Below, one piece after another: positions 9,919 through 18,434 of a DNA stretch of 20,626 nt (position 1 is its first letter; each line of letters opens with the position of its first letter). Both the position numbers and the translations under genes were made by a program. Source of the stretch: Poteriospumella lacustris. Taxonomy: Eukaryota > Sar > Chrysophyceae > Chromulinales > Dinobryaceae. Below the pieces are notes generated by a model that saw only the letters and a program-made list of their open reading frames with translations, was not told where the DNA came from and ran no database searches. The stretch covers positions 1 through 20,626 of the forward strand of contig SMOI01000494.1 of assembly GCA_008000375.1 (NCBI GenBank), read 5' to 3'.

Positions 9919-11936
9919 ATGAATGACGGCTCTGACGATTCTTTCCTGGATTCTATCCTTGAGTCGCTGGAAGGCACGATGGTGGTTGAAGAGAACTTAG
10001 AACCCCCACAGACTCAGACCTCTATGGTGATGGTGAGTGTACGGCCAGTTGAATTTTGACGATGTACTTCTCACACTTTGCTTCTGTACAGCCTGAAAAG
10101 ATAAATTTGAATCCTTCCAAACAAGTTGACTTGGACTGGACCCAGTCCTGGAATCCAGCTGTGGGAAAACCCAAGAAATTTATTGACATCAACTGTTTGA
10201 CTCGTGTTCCGGATGTGATGCAATGTTTCTGCTTCACGGACTATCGTACTCCGGAACAGTTGGATATGGATTGGCTCATACGGTTTGTTGTGGAACGATA
10301 TCCATATGACTTGATATCAGGTTCCATCTTTCATGACCAATCGCAAGCGTTTGAGTACAAAATGAAATCCTTTTCGAACAATTTCTTACCGCTGGAGACT
10401 TTGTCACCAGAATACCATGAGACATTCCGTCAGACTCTGTTCATATCATGGGGAATTCTGACACATTTATTCGAAGGTAAATCTATCAGCAGCTTGTACA
10501 GCAATGTGCGAAATACAACAATTGGAAATCGAAACGAAAGAGGTGACACACAATACATCTTCCGCATCCAACGCCTCATATCGGGAAATCATTCAGCAAC
10601 TGCTAGTGTCACTCTATCGAACTCATCATTTTCCGATGACAATGGAAGCGGCGATGGTAGCAACGACGGCGATAGCGACAACTATAATGGCCAGGGCCAA
10701 CCTGGCCATCGTCAGCAACAAAGAGGTGGAAATGGAGGAAGCGACCGACGTCCGTCGAAGCGCAGTCGCGGTGAGAATGACGGGGCGGAAGGGTCAAGCA
10801 GTGAGGGCGATAGCGATAGCGACAAGGAGGACGAGGAGCAGGACTCTGGAGATCTGAGTCCTTTGAATGCTAGTGAGGCTGATGTGAATGTTACGGATAT
10901 ATCGGATATGTCCGTGTTATCAGATCTCGCGGCGGACCATTCTGCTTCAAGAGAGTCGGTGGACAGTTCCGCCGTAATAGATTCGGAGACGAAGGACACT
11001 GCCGAAGCTGCTGCGACAGAGTCGAGTGAGGATGCGAAGGGCGTCGAGCAAGCGACGTCATCTTCGTCTGAGACGGCTGAGGGGGCGATTCCTGAGGCGT
11101 CCATGAGCAATCAACCGAAGTCGTCGTCGCTGAACACCGCGGACTCGAAGACGATCGATGATCGAAAAACCGCAGCGTCTGCTCCACCCACTACGTCTAC
11201 TCCAGCAGCGAGTTGGAATGACACGGCGTCTGTTGCCGGGACAGAAGTGTGTGTGGCAGCTGCGGCCGACACGCGCACACTGATCGACGAGGCAGAGACA
11301 GTGAATTGGAATGACGCGAAAACACAACGCGATGTCGATTCCGATGTCGATGACGACGACGACGTGGAGGACGACCTTGGTAAGAAAAGCTTACCGTTGA
11401 AAAAGGCGGGAATGAAGTACGTAGCCAAGGAGAGGGTGATTCACGTCGCCAATGTTGGACTTGGTGCACTCACTGCTCGCACACTGACCGATGTGGTCAC
11501 AGCGATGGAGAATCCATTGATGTGGGATTGTCCATACGTCCAACTGAAGGACGTGTTGACGAAGGTGCTGACGCGACTGAATAAGGATAAGGTGGGCGTG
11601 GAATGTGACGTGGACGTCGTGCGGGTGTTGCTAGACTTGGTGGAGAGCAATCATTCGTCGCTGGATCTGTCGTCGACGTCTATGAAGTTGTTGGGCAGTT
11701 TAAAGCCTGTGACCGGAGCTGTACTGCTCGACGCAGCATCGAAGGGTGAGATTTCCATGGATGTTCATGGGAAAATAGTGGACAGCGATGCGGTGTACGT
11801 TCCACGTGGTCGCAATCCGCTCTATCTGCCACTGGTGATGGCCGTGTTTGGCCATGACGACATAAGTCACATCAAGAAGCTTGAAAATATGATGTCGGGC
11901 AGCAAATTGGAACACGTCACGGTCCGTGGAAAATAA
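9919..11936 (+). CDS. Unrecognised two-domain protein, long member of a local paralogous family
   Basis: I do not recognise this family. Two exons are inferred, 9919-10032 and 10092-11936, with a 59-base intron (GTGAGT...ACAG), giving 652 residues. After an acidic N-terminus, residues about 49-203 form a domain shared with the protein at 14732: DWxxSWNP, KxIDxNCLxRVxxVM, TLFISWxxLTxLFEG and SxLxSNVRN. A basic cluster follows (RRPSKRSR, about 256), possibly a nuclear signal. Next is a long Ser/Asp/Glu/Ala-rich, probably disordered linker (about 210-465). The C-terminal part (about 475-652) looks folded, with alternating hydrophobic helices and strands, and is absent from the short paralogue. 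No catalytic motif is evident. The first exon and the intron are recognisable in the decayed copy at 12659, which supports the gene model. Confidence 0.85.
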
Positions 11937-12658
11937 CCAGATCCAAGGTGTTCGCCAGTTGTGTTTGTATTGCACCCCCGTCCCGTTCTTGTGAATCTAA
12001 TCAATACCAACCGATTCATTGTTTGTTGCGCATGCGTATCTCATTTATTACTTTCTCCATTTTTTGTTTGGCTTCAGCTCACTGATTCAGTGCTTACGCT
12101 TCTTTTTATAATTTTATTTCAAGTTTGCTGTTCGGTATGGCTCTTTGACGCTAACGACAGCGGTATATGTTAGTAATCACAGTGCACGGTATGCGTGTTA
12201 GTAATATAAATGAAGCATCGAATTTACCCAATATGTATGCTTGTTTGGTAGCTGAACTCGAGATTGATTGATTCCACAGACACCGCGCATAGATGCGCAA
12301 ATGAATTGTGGGATGACTTTGGAAGTCAGCCGTGACCGACACGACCGCGGCAAGCGGTAGGAGAAAGCCTGGGATGCACAGAAAAGATGTTTCGAAGTGT
12401 TCATCCCATAGTCGACCTGTACTACGGTTTGCGTCCACTAAACTGGACTCATGTGGTGACAACATTCAGCACGTCGAATCACCCTCAATACATGGATCGC
12501 TTCGATGGGAAATGTACCAGAAGTATTCCAATTCAATTGCCGCCCGCACAATAACTCTTATGAGATGTCTATCTGTTTTGTGCAATTGAACTTGGATTCG
12601 GATTTCGAAATTTGTTATTCTTTTTGGCGCAAGCTTTCATTGGTCCCTCTCCTCCACA
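11937..12658. other. Gene-free stretch between the long paralogue and the decayed copy
   Basis: 722 bases with only short unsupported frames. It starts with the 3' flank of the gene at 9919, which is T-rich (12041-12125). It contains one copy of a diverged direct repeat (12164-12256), whose partner is at 12909-13000. Confidence 0.5.
12164..12256 (+). repeat. Diverged direct repeat, copy A
   Basis: Matches 12909-13000 in the same orientation with gaps. Shared anchors in order are TATGTTAGT, AGTGCACG, GTAATA, ATTTA(C/T)CC, GCTTGT and GGT(A/G)GCTGA. The alignment was made by eye. Confidence 0.6.
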
Positions 12659-12897
12659 ATGATTGACGACCTTGGCGATTTTTCTTTTGATTCGGAATAT
12701 CTCTCTGATACGCCAACCCATGCGGTAACATTTGACGAAGGTGCGAAGGTGCTCCAATCCACTCCGCTCCAATCAGTTGAATGTTGTCGAAAGACCTTTC
12801 ACAACATGTTTCTCTGTAGCCTGGACAGCTGTGGTTGAATCCTTCAACGCAAGTTGACACTGACTGGAGACCGTCCTAGAATCTAGCTGTGGAAAAT
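12659..12897 (+). pseudogene. Decayed, truncated copy of the gene at 9919
   Basis: From CCTCCACAATG at 12651 the sequence follows the start of the gene at 9919 (CCTCCACGATG) through much of exon 1. It then matches the 3' half of that gene's intron: CAGTTGAAT shared, with CTCTGTAG in place of CTTCTGTACAG at the acceptor. From 12820 it matches the first 75 or so bases of exon 2 almost without gaps, including TTGAATCCTTC and AAGTTGAC. The codon for the Trp of SWNP is TAG here, and similarity stops near 12897, so most of the domain is missing. Because intron sequence is retained, this arose by DNA duplication and not by retroposition. Confidence 0.75.
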
Positions 12898-12908
12898 ATC
12901 GTAGGACA

Positions 12909-13000
12909 CGTATGTTAGTTATTGTAGTGCACGATCTGCTGGTAATAAGTGCAACCTCGGATTTATCCTCTTCTCACTATTTGCTTGTAAGGTGGCTGAT
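12909..13000 (+). repeat. Diverged direct repeat, copy B
   Basis: Partner of 12164-12256. It begins about ten bases after the end of the decayed gene copy, so the two repeat copies flank that relic at a spacing of about 745 bases. Confidence 0.6.
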
Positions 13001-13567
13001 GCCACGATAGTTTGACCGTCTGTACCTGTGTGTGGAGAGGAATAGAGGACTGCGATACCGCGATACCTTCTCCGACACATAAATAGCCAGCGTAACTGTA
13101 GCGCAACATCAATCTATGTCGGCGTAATGACCTTCTTTCTCTCGAAAGCGAGAGTCGTCGCGACGGGTGACCGACTGCAACAACGGTGCATAACTACCTG
13201 CTGGTGTAGTGACATTATTGACATCAACGCAAACAATCATCAACAACGGGCTTAGTCTCCCATCAATCGTACTACTGCATTCACTGCAGATACTGGGTGT
13301 CCACTTGTGTATGTCACGTGCTGTCGCCGAGTCGACAACGACAAAGTGCTCAGGGCAGGCGGTAGCGACGCGAAAGGGGCGACATGTTTTCAAGCGGGGG
13401 AATCTAGCCAGAGCCGAACTCAGCCAAATACACATCAATATTGATGCCCTATTTGGCAAGGTCGGCACTCTTGGATCTCCGACTATTGATGAATAGTGAA
13501 GTAATATGGATGGCTATGACGACTAACATTGAATAGTTTGTTGATCTTGTTGTTTAAATAGATTGTG
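13001..13567. other. Gene-poor stretch, 567 bases
   Basis: Both strands have frames of 95 to 119 codons overlapping each other (13209-13496 plus, 13468-13109 minus). Neither shows a family motif I trust. The minus frame contains HFVVVDSATARD, faintly like a retroelement protease but without the Asp-Ser/Thr-Gly core. Nothing here is supported as a gene. Confidence 0.4.
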
Positions 13568-14305
13568 TTAAAAATCGTACTCCACTGCCTCCCCTTCACT
13601 CCAATCCATAACCTCCGGTGCAAAAGCATCCAAAGCCTCTCGACTCTCTGAATCGAAACTAAAGGTTTCAGAGACAAGCTTCGCAAGCTTTGTTAACTTT
13701 TGGAGAGTTTCAATTTCTAAAGCGGCATAGTCAACAAAGAAACGAACACCGCCATATCTTATTTCGTCGAATTGCTCCAAAAATGCATTGCCTAACAATG
13801 ATACGGAAAGTTGCGGAATACTTCCTTCAGCATGAGTGCGAAGCGCATCATGACAGGTTTCTGGAAATCTAGATAGCTTTGATTCGTCATTGACCAGTTC
13901 CCTCGCATGCGCAGAAGAAATAGCGAATCGAAGTCGCTGTAAACGAGCGACATCAGCATCCCCAAAACGATCCGTACCTATTTTAACATGCACTTCTTTC
14001 CGCACCGAAATAGGTTCAGCAACAATGATGGTCGCTTTGTCGCTGGTTCCAATCGACTGATTCAACCCAAATGAAAAAGCGTCTGCCGGAAGTTTTGCAA
14101 AAACGTCATCGAGCATCTCTACAGACGAAATTGCGATGAGATGTGATTGGCAGCCGCAATCAATTATCACGTTAGAGGCTTTGATTGATTCAAAGAAGGT
14201 CTTGTGACTGGGAATAGGATACAAGTTGGTTCTTCTATCCTTCACAGCAACAAAATGGATTCCTTTTGGTAGGGATTCCATCACGTGACACGAGTGATGA
14301 TTCAT
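13568..14305 (-). CDS. Unrecognised protein of 245 residues
   Basis: Single open frame, MNHHSCHVMESLPKG at the N-terminus. The second Met (14281) is an equally likely start because the first eight residues look like leader sequence. The composition is that of a soluble globular alpha/beta protein: strands such as NVIIDCGCQSHLIAIS and KATIIVAEPISV in the first half, then helices (LEIETLQKLTKLAKLVSETFSF) and an acidic end (DWSEGEAVEYDF). There is no signal peptide, membrane segment or recognisable active site. I do not recognise the family. It sits between the decayed copy and the short paralogue, on the opposite strand, and is divergent from the latter. The length and protein-like composition, not homology, are why I call it a gene. 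An additional upstream exon is possible. Confidence 0.6.
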   Translation of the reverse strand: MNHHSCHVMESLPKGIHFVAVKDRRTNLYPIPSHKTFFESIKASNVIIDCGCQSHLIAISSVEMLDDVFAKLPADAFSFGLNQSIGTSDKATIIVAEPISVRKEVHVKIGTDRFGDADVARLQRLRFAISSAHARELVNDESKLSRFPETCHDALRTHAEGSIPQLSVSLLGNAFLEQFDEIRYGGVRFFVDYAALEIETLQKLTKLAKLVSETFSFDSESREALDAFAPEVMDWSEGEAVEYDF

Positions 14306-14731
14306 GAAGCTTATTTTGATCGGGTGAATCCACCGCGATTGTGGCGACTTGAGCAGAAGCTTTGCTACCTGAAAATATTTGTATTGATATCAAATCATAC
14401 TGATTATTCGTTCGTTGAATGCGTGAAGACAGCCAGCAGCCAGAAGGGATTTTCGTCGTATGTGACCGACAGACCGACAGCAGACCGATCGGTCTCGTCT
14501 GGACACGATGACGACGACGTCTCCTCTGTTGTTGTTGACTGCTGGTCGGCGGAGAACCAAAAATAGTTTTTGGGAGAGCGAACCTTGTTCCAAAACCTGC
14601 TTTGGAAAATACTATTTGAAATGGAGAGATGGCTAAAGGTGGGAGAAAGGACAGAGACAATCACAATGCTTTTCATTGCATTTCTGACAACAATCTCGTC
14701 TCACACTTCAATCCAGTAGAGACCACCAGAT
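14306..14731. promoter_or_regulatory. Divergent intergenic region, 426 bases
   Basis: Separates the minus-strand orphan from the short paralogue, so it probably contains both promoters. Frames on both strands cross it but have no family signature. A TCACGTGA palindrome (14281-14288) overlaps the orphan's start region and could be a binding site; this is weak. Confidence 0.4.
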
Positions 14732-15529
14732 ATGCTCACCAACAATCACCAGAAAACCGCAAGAACCATTCACAACGCTGATGATGAGGGAAGTCCAGAC
14801 TTCTCTCTTGATCAAACTATCGATAGTTTCCCGGACTTTCGCGAAGCTACTGAAGAAGTGCCCCCAATCCGAATCAATCCTCAAGTGGTCGTTTGGGATT
14901 GGAGCAAGTCTTGGAACCCAGCAAATGGTGGTCCCATCAAGTACATTGACGTCAACTGTTTAGAGCGAGTGGCAAATGTCATGCATCATTTCCGCTACAA
15001 TGGGAGTGATATTCCCCGCGACTTTACGAATTTCGACGACGAAATGAGGGAATGGTTACTGCAATTTGTCCTCAACCGCCACCCTTTTGGCTTATTGTAT
15101 GGCTCTGTGTTTCTTCATTCTCCACAGGAATTTCATTTCAAAAAGAGATCCTTCAGCTCAAAGTTCCAACCTCTGCAACAATTAGGAGACGATGAAATCC
15201 CGAAGTTTTCGAACACTTTGTTTATTTCGTGGAATGTTCTGACGGATCTTTTCGAAGGAACGAAAATTAGTGGCCTATTCAGCAATGTGAGAAATAAAAA
15301 TGGAGATTACATATATCGCATCTTACGGATTCAGAAGAAAAGACGTTATCAATCGACGGATCGTCGCCTTCGTCGTTCTACAGTCTCCGACCATTTCCAT
15401 CAGCAAAATGACCAAAGATTTGTCGAGCGTCATCTTCCAATCGTTGACGAAGAAGAACATGATTCCATTGGTCAACGAACCAAACGAAGAAGAACAACCA
15501 ACGACATCGCCACCAAGGAAGAGAACTAG
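14732..15529 (+). CDS. Unrecognised protein, short member of the local paralogous family
   Basis: Intronless, 265 residues. Residues about 54-206 match the N-terminal domain of the protein at 9919: DWSKSWNPANGGPIKYIDVN against DWTQSWNPAVGKPKKFIDIN, then VNCLERVANVM, WLLQFVLNRHPFGLLYGSVF, KKRSFSSKFQPL, TLFISWNVLTDLFEG and FSNVRN. The acidic N-terminus (DDEGSPDFSLDQTIDSFPDF) also resembles the paralogue's first exon, but no intron is present at the equivalent place. After the domain comes a short Arg-rich tail with TKRRRTT (about 250), perhaps a nuclear signal, and then the stop; the long linker and C-terminal domain of the paralogue are missing. Function unknown. The conserved aromatic and Asn/Asp residues suggest a folded binding domain, which is inference only. 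Confidence 0.85.
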   Translation: MLTNNHQKTARTIHNADDEGSPDFSLDQTIDSFPDFREATEEVPPIRINPQVVVWDWSKSWNPANGGPIKYIDVNCLERVANVMHHFRYNGSDIPRDFTNFDDEMREWLLQFVLNRHPFGLLYGSVFLHSPQEFHFKKRSFSSKFQPLQQLGDDEIPKFSNTLFISWNVLTDLFEGTKISGLFSNVRNKNGDYIYRILRIQKKRRYQSTDRRLRRSTVSDHFHQQNDQRFVERHLPIVDEEEHDSIGQRTKRRRTTNDIATKEEN

Positions 15530-15806
15530 TTTTCTCATCGAGGGGAGACGAGGTGAATTCACTTGCACCTACTATACGTACTACTATGAACGGTGAACTT
15601 ACGCAGACATGACCCCCAAAGGGAATCGTTTCTTTTATGCACTTTTTCTCAAATGATATTTTCAATCGAACTTGCCTGGTTGAGGGGTAGGAGATGGCTT
15701 CTTCATCCCCCTCCACCACAACGGCGCTGTAGAAATAAACCACGTACTACTTCATTGAAAGACGAACATTCAAATTAATCAAAATGACTTTACAACCACC
15801 TGGTGC

Positions 15807-17987
15807 CTAGAACTCGTCGTGGTTGGGAAGGTACCCTTCTTCCCCTTCGTCGATTTCACCTTGTTCTGGAACGACAATATTGGCTACGGAGGCACGCTTT
15901 CCTGTTGATGAACAAGAGTCCTGCGATGTACTCTCCACAGTTGACGATGGCGCAGTGTCGGTGTCCGTTGTCGTGGTCTCGGCAGCAGCAAGTTTCGCCT
16001 TCTGTTGTTTTCGTTTCCTACGAGTCAATTCCTTTTGCGCTCGCTCTTCCTCCTCCATCGCTTTCTTTTCGTCTTCTCGCTTCTTCTCCAAATACTCTTC
16101 TCGCTCACGAACTTGCTGTTTGTACGCAACACGTTGTTCTTCCGTGAGATGTGGTAAATTCGGAAGATGGAAAGGAATGGACGCATGGGCTTGAATCCAT
16201 TTCATCATCGCTTGCACTTTGCCCACTCCAGAGAAGTACGTCCAGGGTGGAGACTTCGCATTCGCAGGAACCATGACCAACAACGGCAATGCACCCACCA
16301 TAAGGTTGTATTCGGCTGGAGGAGAGACGTTCGTAACATCCATCTGTGCTATTACCAACGAAGGAATCGCCAGATCTTGAAACCGTTGCGCCATACGTTT
16401 GAAATACACATTGAAATGGGCACAGGTTTCACAGTTCTTCGCATGCAACAGGAGAACGACATCTTTTTCTTCGTTCATCACCACCTCTTGGAATGTGTCC
16501 AATGTGACTTGCAACGCGGCTTTGTCACCCGTAATGCCATCACCCCATTGTTCAGCCACACCTTGAACCACGTCCGGTGCCTTGCGGACGTCTTTCCGTT
16601 GCGCTTGATTGCGTGTATCCAGCGGTGTCGCTCGTTGCAAGGCTTTCTTGGCCATTTCTTTACTATCCGCCACCGATTTGATCTTCCCAGAAATGAAATC
16701 GGCACAGAATTGCAACAGTGTATCCTTGTTGATCGCCAACTCTTCGGGGAATGGAGCCTGCGTACGATCACGGGTATTGAAGGCTAACGAGGGCAGACGT
16801 TCTTTGCCTCCATACAACCCCAACGAGCGCATTTGATCTTCATACAGGGTACCATCCAGATAGACAAAGAGAATACGATCGACGTGTTCCTTCGCGGCCG
16901 CGCGCATTTCATCCAACAACACTTCGTTCAAGATTCCACCACTTCTGCCACCGACGATACGTCCAGGAGCACCGCTGTGCATTTCTTCGCTCAAGTCCAA
17001 AAACATCATCAACATGGGCATATTCAACTTTTCGTACAGAGCAAAGTTCAACGGGGTCATTTTGCCGACCAACGGAACCGCTTGTTTCAGCAGCCAATCT
17101 TTCATACTCGAGCGCTCTCCGTACAGTTCATCCATATTGATGGAGTGATATTGTTCATCTTCACCGAAGATGACCAAGGATGGCGTACGATCAATGGTTT
17201 TGTTCGCTTTGAAGTGCTTGACCACGGCCTTGTTCGTCACCACACCGAAATAGATGTCTTCGTTGCTTTGCAGATCCTTCGCGACTTCCAAGAAGTCCTC
17301 GTAATCATCTTCTTCAATGTCATCGTGTTGAGAGAAAAATCCCACTGCCATGATCGTAGACAAGCCGAAACGTGATTGATTTCGTGAATGCATGAAGTCG
17401 TATACTGCCTGGACGGATGTCAACTTGGTGACAACGGGGCCAGTTTGCTTGTCAATGAACTGTGTTACAGCCTCCGCAGAATGAACACCACGATAGAGAG
17501 TGGGCTTTAGTTTGTTGACATAGACTAAGGATGGAAGTGATTGCGCTCCCAATTCGAGTGTGATGCTTTTCATTTGGTCGGCATTTGCGCGAGCAAATGG
17601 GATGTTTCGCTTTTTCATCTCATCAGCAATTTTAAGATATTCCGGCTCAACCTGGATGCATTTGTGACAGCTGTAGGAAGAAAACCCTACCAAGATGTGC
17701 TTATGCTTGCTCAATGTTTGAGTAAAATTCTTTCGTGTCACGTTGAAGTGACCAGCAGTTAAAATGGGCACGACGACGTCGTCTGACCGGGCAAATGTTG
17801 TGCCACAGTCATCTCCAACATAGCCTGTGAAGCAGTGGCACGAATAATCAATGCATTCACCATGCCCATTGCAATTATTGAAACAGACAGATCCATCCGG
17901 TGCCTCAACAAGTCCATGTACTACCGTCGAATGGAGCTGGAACAGCACTACGCCCAAGAAGGTCAGCAAAAGTGTTCCCCACTTCAT
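15807..17987 (-). CDS. Secretory-pathway EGF-like and thioredoxin-fold protein, PDI-like, ending in HDEF
   Basis: Intronless, 726 residues, likely acting in thiol redox or protein folding in the ER. In order: signal peptide (1-25, MKWGTLLLTFLGVVLF start); EGF-like module (Cys 35, 39, 45, 50, 52, 61, with the typical GYVGDDC end); a thioredoxin fold (about 75-185) whose active site is CHKC (107-110) where PDI has CGHC, followed by the usual LPSLVYV strand; two further thioredoxin-like regions without Cys pairs (about 185-480); and a last thioredoxin fold with CETC (519-522) and LPLLVMV. Then come a charged coiled coil (REREEYLEKKREDEKKAMEE) and an acidic tail ending HDEF. The arrangement resembles a-b-b'-a' of protein disulphide isomerases with an EGF module added. 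The HDEF end looks like a variant of the HDEL/KDEL retrieval signal. Confidence 0.87.
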   Translation of the reverse strand: MKWGTLLLTFLGVVLFQLHSTVVHGLVEAPDGSVCFNNCNGHGECIDYSCHCFTGYVGDDCGTTFARSDDVVVPILTAGHFNVTRKNFTQTLSKHKHILVGFSSYSCHKCIQVEPEYLKIADEMKKRNIPFARANADQMKSITLELGAQSLPSLVYVNKLKPTLYRGVHSAEAVTQFIDKQTGPVVTKLTSVQAVYDFMHSRNQSRFGLSTIMAVGFFSQHDDIEEDDYEDFLEVAKDLQSNEDIYFGVVTNKAVVKHFKANKTIDRTPSLVIFGEDEQYHSINMDELYGERSSMKDWLLKQAVPLVGKMTPLNFALYEKLNMPMLMMFLDLSEEMHSGAPGRIVGGRSGGILNEVLLDEMRAAAKEHVDRILFVYLDGTLYEDQMRSLGLYGGKERLPSLAFNTRDRTQAPFPEELAINKDTLLQFCADFISGKIKSVADSKEMAKKALQRATPLDTRNQAQRKDVRKAPDVVQGVAEQWGDGITGDKAALQVTLDTFQEVVMNEEKDVVLLLHAKNCETCAHFNVYFKRMAQRFQDLAIPSLVIAQMDVTNVSPPAEYNLMVGALPLLVMVPANAKSPPWTYFSGVGKVQAMMKWIQAHASIPFHLPNLPHLTEEQRVAYKQQVREREEYLEKKREDEKKAMEEEERAQKELTRRKRKQQKAKLAAAETTTTDTDTAPSSTVESTSQDSCSSTGKRASVANIVVPEQGEIDEGEEGYLPNHDEF

Positions 17988-18434
17988 CTATGTACAATGG
18001 AAATCCCAAGAATCAATTCGTGAACTTTCAGCTCAGAGCAATGTACAGTCTCACGATGGGGTATTGAAAACCATTATAAAGATGGATGACATTCAGCTCA
18101 ATCAACTTGCTACTTTTTCTCGAAAAAACCCGCCCCACGAATGTCGTCGTCGTCATCGTGTGTGCCTGATGTGTCCCAGACCAAGAGCTATTTCAGTGAC
18201 AGTCTGGGTTCGTCAGTCTCCTCGTCTTCTTGCGCTGCACTTGCTTTGCGCACCGCGCGTCCATGTCACGATGTGCAGCTTGGAAGGGAGGCAGTTGTAC
18301 GACGATTTGTCAAGTTGAACATCCCGATATGTTTTTCCCAAGATCATAGACGAAGTCACAATACAATTCAAAGATCAAAATCCTGTCTTTTAAGAAACCA
18401 AGAAGTCAATCGTAAAGTTGAAGTCCGTCGCACA
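17988..18434. promoter_or_regulatory. Divergent intergenic region, 447 bases
   Basis: Between the PDI-like gene and the P450 gene, head to head. A TATA-like ATTATAAAG lies at about 18072 and a CCCGCCCC box near 18130. The P450 frame stays open upstream to 18141, but that extension is Ser/Arg-rich and precedes the natural membrane anchor, so I treat it as leader. Confidence 0.4.

Noticed and set aside
9672-9926. 84-codon frame beginning with a Leu-rich stretch
   Set aside because: The Leu run comes from a CTG microsatellite, and the frame overlaps the supported ATG at 9919 in another frame. There is no other evidence.
13109-13468. Minus-strand frame with HFVVVDSATARD, resembling a retroelement aspartic protease
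   Set aside because: The Asp-Ser/Thr-Gly core is missing, and no zinc knuckle, integrase or reverse transcriptase motif lies nearby. The match is too weak to call an element.
18141-18434. In-frame upstream extension of the P450 (98 codons)
   Set aside because: The extension is Ser/Arg-rich and unlike P450 N-termini. A Met directly before a normal membrane anchor is the better start.
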